The notes below the pieces were generated by a model. The model was not told the origin of the DNA. It saw only the letters and a list, made by a program, of their open reading frames with translations, and searched no databases. A stretch of 64,000 bases of DNA from Anodontia alba. Its lineage: Eukaryota > Mollusca > Bivalvia > Lucinida > Lucinidae. This document shows, piece by piece, positions 57,290 through 64,000 of this stretch. The position numbers and the translations under genes are program-made. Positions within the stretch are counted from its first letter, which is position 1; each line of letters starts with the position of its first letter. Location: positions 113,607,459 to 113,671,458 of the forward strand of contig OZ024823.1 of the NCBI GenBank assembly GCA_964016985.1, given 5' to 3'.

Positions 57290-57660
57290 GGTACCATTTT
57301 TAAACTTAAAAACCGTGGTTTGAAACTGATGAGTGCCTTCTGGCCGTTTGCACATTAATACTTTCAACCTAGGTCTAAGAGTTCAAACCGAGGTTAGAAA
57401 GTTGAAGCTTAGATAGCACATTTTCAAATTTCAAGGTATTGTTTCAGAATAAAAAAACACGGTTTAAAACCAAGGCCTGAAATTATTTGTTGTGCATTTG
57501 ACTTTTAAACCTGGGTTTGAGACTGTTGTACATTTGGCTTTGAATCCTTTATTGTATGTGTTTAAACCGTGGTTGGAAGCCACGCGAGTACAAAATACTT
57601 CTAAACTGCCGTTTGAAAGTTCAAACCAAAGTTTTAAGAACTATTGTGCATATTTATTGG
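57290..57660 (+). repeat. Degenerate repeats of AAACC-GGTTT palindromes
   Basis: At least eight imperfect AAACCNNGGTTT-like motifs about 35-60 bp apart, for example AAACCGTGGTTTGAAACTG and AAACCTGGGTTTGAGACTG. No coding frame. Confidence 0.65.
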
Positions 57661-57682
57661 AAAATTTTATACCAAGCCTAAA

Positions 57683-57685
<3 letters not shown>

Positions 57686-57775
<90 letters not shown>
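57686..57775 (+). repeat. (GT)n microsatellite
   Basis: About 45 perfect TG units. Confidence 0.96.
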
Positions 57776-58166
57776 ACTTAGCTTACCATATGCTTCATAC
57801 GTACAGCAAGACTCTTTTAAGTCTCGGATGTTCCTCGAACCAGTTTCTCAGAGACATTTCCCGTAAACTTAACCATCATGTCAATAATTTTAGCCGCGTC
57901 AATGGACAATGTGCATATACTGACAGCGAAGGCCTAGATCGGCCTTCGCATCTGCGCAGTCTGATAAGATCCCTAGGTGTGAGTAAACTACTGAATATAT
58001 CGACGTATAGGAAATACCCTTATCAGATTGTGCGGTATGGTTGCTTATCAATGACATGTTTTCTCTCCACAAATTTGGTTCCACTCTGCTTAGATGCATA
58101 CATGTATATTGATCATTTAATAATCCTCAAAAATAGACATTTTTTTATCCAAGAAACTTGATAGAT

Positions 58167-58467
58167 ACAGTCGACTATCGTTATCTCGAAACCCAAAGGA
58201 CACTGTGAAATACTAAGAGATATCCGTACCTCGACATATCAAATTTGCAGAATTCAGGAAAAAATAATTCGAACAACCACATTTAACAAATATATATGTA
58301 ATTGGACTCTTGAAGTTAGAGATATAGATGGAAAATATTGTGGAAAAGAGCAATTTCTCCTCTTTTCCACAATATTTTTTTTTACCTGTTGTTAGATTTT
58401 CCTGTTTAGGCAGGACCAGATTTTCACTTCGAGATAAGCGAGATCGAGATAACGAGAGTCAACTGTA
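58167..58467. mobile_element. MITE-3 copy C, shortened hairpin
   Basis: TACAGTCGACTATCGTTATC to GAGAGTCAACTGTA; one arm of the hairpin is cut so the loop is GAGCAATTTCTCC. Confidence 0.86.
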
Positions 58468-58727
58468 GTATTAATACAATCATAAAATGTGGCATCTGAC
58501 AGCCTGTAAAGCTTCAGTAAGTCTCTCGTTTGTTTACGGAGATAGCCGGTCTAGATAGCCGATAGAAGAACGGAAAAGTACGGGTATTTGCGTATCTGGA
58601 AAGCTGGAAAAATGTCAACCAATTTTGATATTTGAAACCGTATTCTGCCTAAAATCTTTTTATAACTTTCGGGGTTTGACCCATTTTTTACACGTGCATA
58701 AATAAGTTTGGTTTTTTACCATTACCA

Positions 58728-58872
58728 CTCTCTGGGAATATTCAGCAGCCAACAAATAGATATCTTTATTTTTTCCAAAAGATAGGTATTGTCAAAGCTT
58801 AAGAAACAAATAAGCAAAATATTTCAATGTGTATTCTGCTGAAATTTTTACCCTGAGTGCCAAGCGGTAATT
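58728..58872. mobile_element. CTGGGTAAA-ended MITE, copy 4
   Basis: CCACTCTCTGGGAATATTCA on the left and TTTTTACCCTGAGTGCCAAG on the right are inverted ends. Confidence 0.6.
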
Positions 58873-58949
58873 CAATAATATTTTGTTGGATGTTTGGGCT
58901 ATAATTGCCTTTCATCTCGACAGATGAGTAGTTCACAACCATAGATAAA

Positions 58950-59410
58950 AAGGAGAGAATTTTAGTGATATTTTTGTCATTTTTTGTTGCAAAACATATG
59001 CTGCGGGTACTCATTAGAATGGCCTCAATGAGGCAATGCTAATGAGAACCCACAACAAATGTTTTGTCGCTAAAAACACTCAAACGCTAACTATATCTCT
59101 AGATAAAAGGGGTTGGGGTGGGAGTGGTATAAGGTGAATATTTTTCTTATTCCTCAATGAAAACATATGTTGTGGGTACTCATTCGAAGTGCCCCGCCGA
59201 GGCGCTTCTAATGAGTACCACAACATATGTTTTCATGGAGAAATGAGAAAAATATCCATACTGTTTGATTAAGAAAAGTATCTTAATCCAGAGCTATGGT
59301 AATAATAACTCACTGAAAGTTTAGAATAAACGCTTATGAAAACCTGTTGACAATAGAACACTATTCTGATGCCCAGGACTCCAGCGCCTGCAGCGCCTTG
59401 ATTTGAACTG
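58950..59410. mobile_element. ACATATGTTGTGG hairpin element, copy 2 (two hairpins)
   Basis: Hairpin at 58974-59075 (AAAACATATGCTGCGGGTAC) and a second at 59140-59255 (GAAAACATATGTTGTGGGTA), followed by the reverse complement of the flank of copy 1 (CAGCGCCTTGATTTGAACTG). Confidence 0.74.
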
Positions 59411-59821
59411 GATCAAAAATGAAATGATTTTTGATCGTATCTCTGAATTAATGATGACGTTCTGCCAGTTTGTAAAAGGGAGACAACATTATTGATTCCA
59501 TGCATACCAAACCCCTTCTAAAAGGGGTCTACTCTTAAGGGAAAGAACTTGCTCCCATATTTGCACCCCTCCCCTGATTGTGCATCACTTCCCCTTAAGT
59601 TCAGAGGAAATAACATCTGATTGCAGCAGTTTTTAAACGTTCTGTACCAAATGTGATTGCTTTAATCCATTAACACGCATTGGAGTTTTCTATCGCACTC
59701 TTTGGACTATCTGGTGTGCTTTTAATTATTATTTTCACAGCAATTCTGTACTAATTGCAAACAGCGTAGACTCTGATCAGACATCGCATTCAGCAGCATC
59801 TGATCTGAGTTTACGCTATTT

Positions 59822-60089
59822 CATCACGAAAACATGCCTATATAAATTTGACCCCCTTAAACCCCACTTTTATATAGTAAAACTGGGGTTTACAGGGGTA
59901 TACATTATTTTTCTCATTTTGCTCGAAAACATAGATTGTGGGTACTCGTTATAACCGCCTCGTCTAACGAGTACCCACAGTCTATGTTTTGAGAAAAAAT
60001 ATGAAAAATATCAGAGTTTTTTATCTGAAAATTTCCAGTTTTCGGAGGTGAAATTTTCTATATATTTGAATAAGCGTGTTTTCGTAATG
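59822..60089 (+). mobile_element. MITE-1 copy 19, apex partly lost
   Basis: Both ends present; the apex reads TTATAACCGCCTCGTCTAAC, missing part of one arm. Confidence 0.88.
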
Positions 60090-60636
60090 TACAAATCTGA
60101 AGAAAAAAAATGCTCTAAAATTCTCTTCACTGCTGTTAATTAGGCAGTCTTGTTTTCTTGTCTAGAAATAAAAACAGAACTAGTAAGTCTTTTTTGAATA
60201 TCAGTAGAGAATAAGCAGGTGTCACATGAGAGCGGAATTGAGGTTTATAAGGATTTGGAAACATTTTCAGCACTCTTTGATGTACTTAATTATGTTGAGT
60301 GTTCCAATACCCATGCATTCAAAATAATGTGTTCCAGATAAATGAATAAAATGAAAAACGAGAGTTATTGAACGGCTGCGCCGCTATATAGATTATTCGA
60401 GTCTTGGCTGTTCGCCGATATATTTTATAGTTTGTAACGAATCGATTCTATATAGCGAATGCGCTGATCAGACTGTTCAGATATGCATAATGATCTGTGC
60501 TGATGATATTTGTATATGTTTCGAACGCATATTTATTCCATGTGCCCTCGGCAACAATGTGATTCCAAAAACTGTTTTAACACACTCCTCCATTCTGTAT
60601 CATTTTTACAAATTCTGAAAAGAAAAGACAAAAATA

Positions 60637-62123
60637 AGCTGCGTGAAATTGGCTAAACATTCGTATGTCGAATATCGAGCCGCGCGACATTCGACATTCG
60701 AATGTTCAACCATAAGACATTCGACATTCAAATGTCAAGCCACACGATATTCGACAGTCAAATGTCTAGCGGCACAACATTCGATATTTTAATGTCTAGT
60801 TACACGACATTGTCTAGCCGCACGACATTCGACATTCAACATTCAAATGTCTAGCGGATAGACATTCGACATTCCAATGTCTAGCTGCCATACATTCGAC
60901 ATTCGAATGTTTAGCTGCACAACATTCGACATTCGACATTTGAATGACTAACCGCTAGACATTCCAAATTCGAATGTCTATCCGCTAGACATTCGACCTT
61001 CAACATACAAATGTCTAGCCGCTAGTCTTTCTACATTCGACAATCGAATGTCGAGCAGTACGACATTCGACATTCGAATACCTAGCCGCACGACATCCGA
61101 CATTCGAATGTCTAGCCGCTAGACATTAGACATTTGAATGTCGAGCAGCACATCATTTGAATGCCTAGCCGCAAGATATTCGACATTTAACATTTGAAGG
61201 TCTAGCTGTCTTGCCCATAGACATTCGACATCAAATGTTGGATGAAACATTTTATAAATGTAGGAAGGAAATACTTCAGCAATTAATATATATTCCAATG
61301 GAAACAAATTGATTGTCGGCTGTCGGCTTGTCGGATGTTCTGTAGTAACCCGAGAGTGAGTTCGTGTAAGGACATAATTCCGGGCTAAAAGAAACTCTTG
61401 CTTATAACTAGTTCACGGAAAGATGTTTGAAACAATTTCCTACAGACATTTCTGGCGTTATGCCATCAAAGAAGTTTACTATAGAAACATGTTTACATCC
61501 GCCGCCAGCTCACTAATTTTCGTACGGTTTACTTACTAATGAGACCGCAAGAGGAGAGCAGCATCTTTACCAAAAGAAACAGTTGACTGGGGACTACCTA
61601 ACCTTCAAATGACAATAAGCGCTGAAAATGTTCTATAGGCATTTTTTTCGTTTTGTTTTTCTTTAATCGTTGCAGTGTCACTGCTGGTTTCACACATACT
61701 TCTATGTTTTCATAAGACTCGAATTCGACATTCACCAGGCGCTCGAAAATCAAATGCCGAATGTCTAGCAACTAGTCATTCGAATGCCTAATGTCGTTCG
61801 GCTAAACATTCAAATGTCTAATGTCTAGTGGCTAGACATTCGAATGTCGAATGTCAAGCGTTTAGACATTCGAATGTCAAATGTCGTGCAGCTAGATATT
61901 CAAATGTCGAATGTCATTCGGATAGACATTCGAATGTTGAATGGCCATCAGCTAGACATTGTCAAGTATCTGGCCGCTACACATTCAAACGCCGATTGCT
62001 GAATGTCTTATGGCTGGACATTCGGATGTTAAATGGCGTGCTGCTCGACATTAGAATGTCCAATGTCGTGCGGCTCGACATTCGAATGTCAAATGTCGAA
62101 TGTTTTGCCAAATTCTTGCAGCT
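60637..62123. mobile_element. Foldback-like element with satellite inverted arms
   Basis: Left arm (60651-61230) is a degenerate tandem array of ACATTCGACATTCGAATGTC and TAGCCGC blocks; right arm (61735-62105) is the same array in reverse complement. The outermost bases also match inverted: AGCTGCGTGAAATTGGCTAA at the left against the complement of TTGCCAAATTCTTGCAGCT at the right. The middle (about 61240-61600) is a sequence also present at 48169. Long inverted arms made of short tandem repeats are the hallmark of foldback elements. No transposase frame. Confidence 0.75.
61240..61598 (+). repeat. 360-bp dispersed sequence, copy 2 (core of the foldback element)
   Basis: Matches 48169-48534 almost throughout, with TGTCGGCTGTCGGC and CATGTTTACATCCGCCGC as landmarks; small indels only. 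Confidence 0.85.
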
Positions 62124-62671
62124 ACAGAAATACCGTTAACCTCATTGTTACGAGCATTGTCATATATGTATGAATCCGTAATGTGTATGCATGAAGTTTG
62201 GTGTATGCGAACAGCACAAGTTAGGTATGTGCATCCGTGCGGTACACGCGCAGTTTACACTCTTTCCCTGCTCAGTATACTGACTTTGTATAACTGTATA
62301 ATGCCTCTCACGAAAAGCGGAAACAGTAATGGGGCTGAAGTGTATGATGTTGGCTTGGAGTTTGGAGTTTGATATTCGATTTATTCCATAGTAGTAAAGT
62401 ATAGTAAAGTAATGGTTATGGTTGGGCAAAATCGATATTCCAAGTTGCGAATCCCAAGCCAACTTCACGCACTCATGGGACGGTTCAAATTGATAAATGT
62501 GTTTGCAGTTAGCACCCGCAGGAATGTTGTTTTTGTATGTTTTATACATAATTCACCCTAAGTGTTAGGACGGGCTTGTCTGATGAAACAGTGTACACCC
62601 AGGTAGTCAAATGCACATGTTCGAAATTCGGAATCAATACTGTGTCTTAATATTTTGGTTATTTATCGTCC

Positions 62672-62710
62672 TAGCAAACACACAACGTCGTCACAATGTC
62701 GTTTTATCGT
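62672..62710. mobile_element. ACGTTG palindrome element 9, fragment
   Basis: CCTAGCAAACACACAACGTC followed by GTCACAATGTCGTT; only one end remains. Confidence 0.5.
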
Positions 62711-62964
62711 GGTAAATATATACTTCAGGTGCTTATGCGTTTCTGAATTTGATACTTACTTCGCCCAATGTTCCAAATAGAGTGTCAGTCAGAAATCAAG
62801 AACAAAATGGCAAACAGTGTAGATTTTGATAAGAGTGCCCGTTATGAGTAGTCTTATCTGAATCGAAGTTCTGTGAGCTGAACTCTATGATTCAAATCCT
62901 CAAACATAGGATCAATAAGCGTCCATGCAAACTTAGATGTTCGAATTTCATATTTGAGCCAGTG

Positions 62965-63180
62965 CATGACAGAGCCAAGAAAATGGCATGTGCGCCCAGC
63001 GAAGACTCAGATCAGCCTGGGCATCAGCCCAGGCTGATCAGAGTCTACGCTGTCCGCATGAAGAAAGCTTAGGTTCTTAGCTATCAAATGAGCGCACAGC
63101 GAAGACTCTGATCAGACTGGGCGGATGCGTCTTTGCTGGGCGCACATGCCATTTTGTTGATTTTGTCATGCGCTGGCTTA
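62965..63180. repeat. Palindromic GCGCCCAGCGAAGACTCAGA family, paired copies
   Basis: Two consecutive hairpins: GCCCAGCGAAGACTCAGATC ... GGGCATCAGCCCAGG ... CTGATCAGAGTCTACGCTG, then a second ending TTTGCTGGGCGCACATGCC. Similar blocks: 2905-3085, 16605-16672, 22000-22110, 33485-33675, 35035-35165, 38020-38210, 40255-40345, 40418-40660, 43378-43470, 49255-49445, 52630-52800, 54860-55060, 56190-56350, 57185-57260, 57905-57970, 63295-63445. Confidence 0.8.
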
Positions 63181-63500
63181 TTTGTAAGCGAGTTCACATC
63201 GCTGGTAGCAAGCAATATTTGTTACGACTTAGGCCTTTCTAGATACGAGTATTCTAACTTACCAAACTAAGTCGCATTTTTAAAAACTATACTGTCTGAT
63301 ATGTGCGACAAGCGAAGTCTAAGATCAGCCCGCGCATCTTTTTGGATCCTTGACATTCTACAGAGCATCTAAAGCAAAGTTTCTGATCAGAGTGCGCAGC
63401 TGAGCAGACTAATTTTAGTATTTGCTGTACGCGCAGCTTAGAAAGTACATTTTTCTGACGGTGAAGCTGAAATTAACATCACAAACCAAAATCTTCTTAC

Positions 63501-63569
63501 CGTCTATATCAATTCTACCGTCTGAATTTGTGTCAACCTCTGCCAGGATATTATCTATATTCTCTTCGC
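63501..63569 (-). CDS. Single EF-hand exon of a second minus-strand gene
   Basis: Acceptor ending ATATTTCAG and donor GTAAGA enclose 69 nt reading EENIDNILAEVDTNSDGRI then DID plus one base. This is an entering helix and an EF loop (D-T-N-S-D-G-R-I-D-I-D-E, the last residue split by the intron). The split at loop position 12 matches the EF4 junction of the gene at 47-50 kb, so it is likely EF2 or EF4 of a tandem relative. It cannot join to the 50606 exon, because that begins in phase 0 with ATG and the phase-1 reading meets a stop. Confidence 0.72.
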
Positions 63570-63624
63570 CTGAAATATTGAAAGCATAATATAATGATAG
63601 TGATAAATGATAATAATGATAATG

Positions 63625-63805
63625 AAGTGAGGTCCCTGTTTAACATAGAAATCTAACAACAGGTAACAAAATATCGTGGAAGGAGCATTATCTCCTCTTT
63701 TCCAAAATATTTTCAATAAATCTATAACTTCAGGAGTCAAATTACATCTCTATTTGTGAAATGTGATTGTTCAATTTAATTTTCCTCAATCCTGCAAGTC
63801 AGATA
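63625..63805. mobile_element. MITE-3 copy D, both ends missing
   Basis: Internal part only (GAGGTCCCTGTTTAACATAG to CAATCCTGCAAGTCAGATA), lying 55 bp upstream of the EF-hand exon at 63501-63569. Confidence 0.75.
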
Positions 63806-63835
63806 ACCAACCAAATTTTATCACTTAATTACTCC

Positions 63836-64000
63836 CCAGCGGGCAACTAACGTTGAGGCAATGTTACATCAACGTCGATGCAATGTCATAACGATGTGAC
63901 GTTGTATAAAAGCCATCCCAATGCCTACACAACGTTGAAACAACGTCGTTTCAATGTTAACATTGTATCATCGTCGAAATGACGTTGTTTCAATGAGATG
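63836..64000. mobile_element. ACGTTG palindrome element 10, running out of the window
   Basis: CCCCAGCGGGCAACTAACGT followed by a longer run of CAACGT/ACGTTG blocks that continues to the last base; no closing end is seen. Confidence 0.7.

Larger units (their letters stand above)
50607..63500. other. Between the two EF-hand loci: no exon recognised
   Basis: Holds MITE-1 copies 17-19, MITE-2 D and E, MITE-3 C, SINE-2, microsatellites and the foldback element. The downstream exon expected after the EF-hand exon at 63501 was not found, but very short exons would be missed. Confidence 0.5.

Noticed and set aside
57492..58161. Two overlapping frames with Cys-Val repeats
   Set aside because: They are translations of the (GT)n microsatellite.
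708..60089. CRISPR-like repeated hairpins
   Set aside because: Copies are dispersed, of variable length and have transposon-type inverted ends; there are no regular spacers and the genome is eukaryotic.
63501..63569. Joining the EF-hand exon at 63.5 kb to the gene at 47-50 kb
   Set aside because: The 50606 exon starts in phase 0 at an ATG; a phase-1 join reads into a stop within a few codons.

Overview
The window is animal nuclear DNA. It has short phase-consistent exons with GT/AG borders, long AT-rich introns, tRNA-headed SINEs and very many short hairpin transposons. The exon content and this kind of non-autonomous repeat load suggest a lophotrochozoan, most likely a bivalve mollusc; the taxon is inference, not something read directly. 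No prokaryotic, CRISPR or viral feature was seen.

Genes. Three tandem, same-strand, five-exon genes encode short two-pore-domain potassium (K2P) channels of a TALK/KCNK16-like type: K2P-A (2239-8892, 294 aa), K2P-B (15579-26671, 286 aa) and K2P-C (36293-44848, 292 aa). All three use the same intron positions and phases, so they are local duplicates. Each has M1, a cap with an N-glycosylation/cysteine motif (NNTC), pore 1 with GYGH, M2-M3, pore 2 with TVGFGD, M4, and a very short cytosolic tail, which in B and C ends in a PLLA motif. B and C carry Ser instead of Thr at the first position of the pore-1 selectivity filter. All three have an out-of-frame ATG just upstream of the start. An orphan C-terminal-type exon (17063-17296) lies inside intron 1 of K2P-B.

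On the minus strand, 50606-47217 holds three exons of a four-EF-hand calmodulin/troponin-C-like protein (about 145 residues seen, last short exon not found). A further EF-hand exon at 63501-63569 belongs to another, incomplete, minus-strand gene. A broken reverse-transcriptase fragment (about 44860-45701) abuts the last K2P-C exon.

Repeats. Most of the rest is mobile-element debris. There are 19 copies of a ~250-280 bp hairpin MITE (MITE-1); TA-flanked pogo/Tc1-type MITEs of two families (MITE-2 and MITE-3); ACGTTG-rich ~100 bp palindromes ending in CCCAGC; SINEs with clear target-site duplications; a foldback-like element whose long inverted arms are tandem repeats (60637-62123); several smaller palindromic families; local tandem duplications; and simple-sequence runs.

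Layout: 1-2238 repeats upstream of K2P-A; 2239-8892 K2P-A; 8893-15578 repeats; 15579-26671 K2P-B; 26672-36292 repeat-dense intergenic DNA; 36293-44848 K2P-C; 44849-47216 RT relic and repeats; 47217-50606 EF-hand gene (minus); 50607-63500 repeats, foldback element; 63501-63569 second EF-hand exon; repeats to the end.
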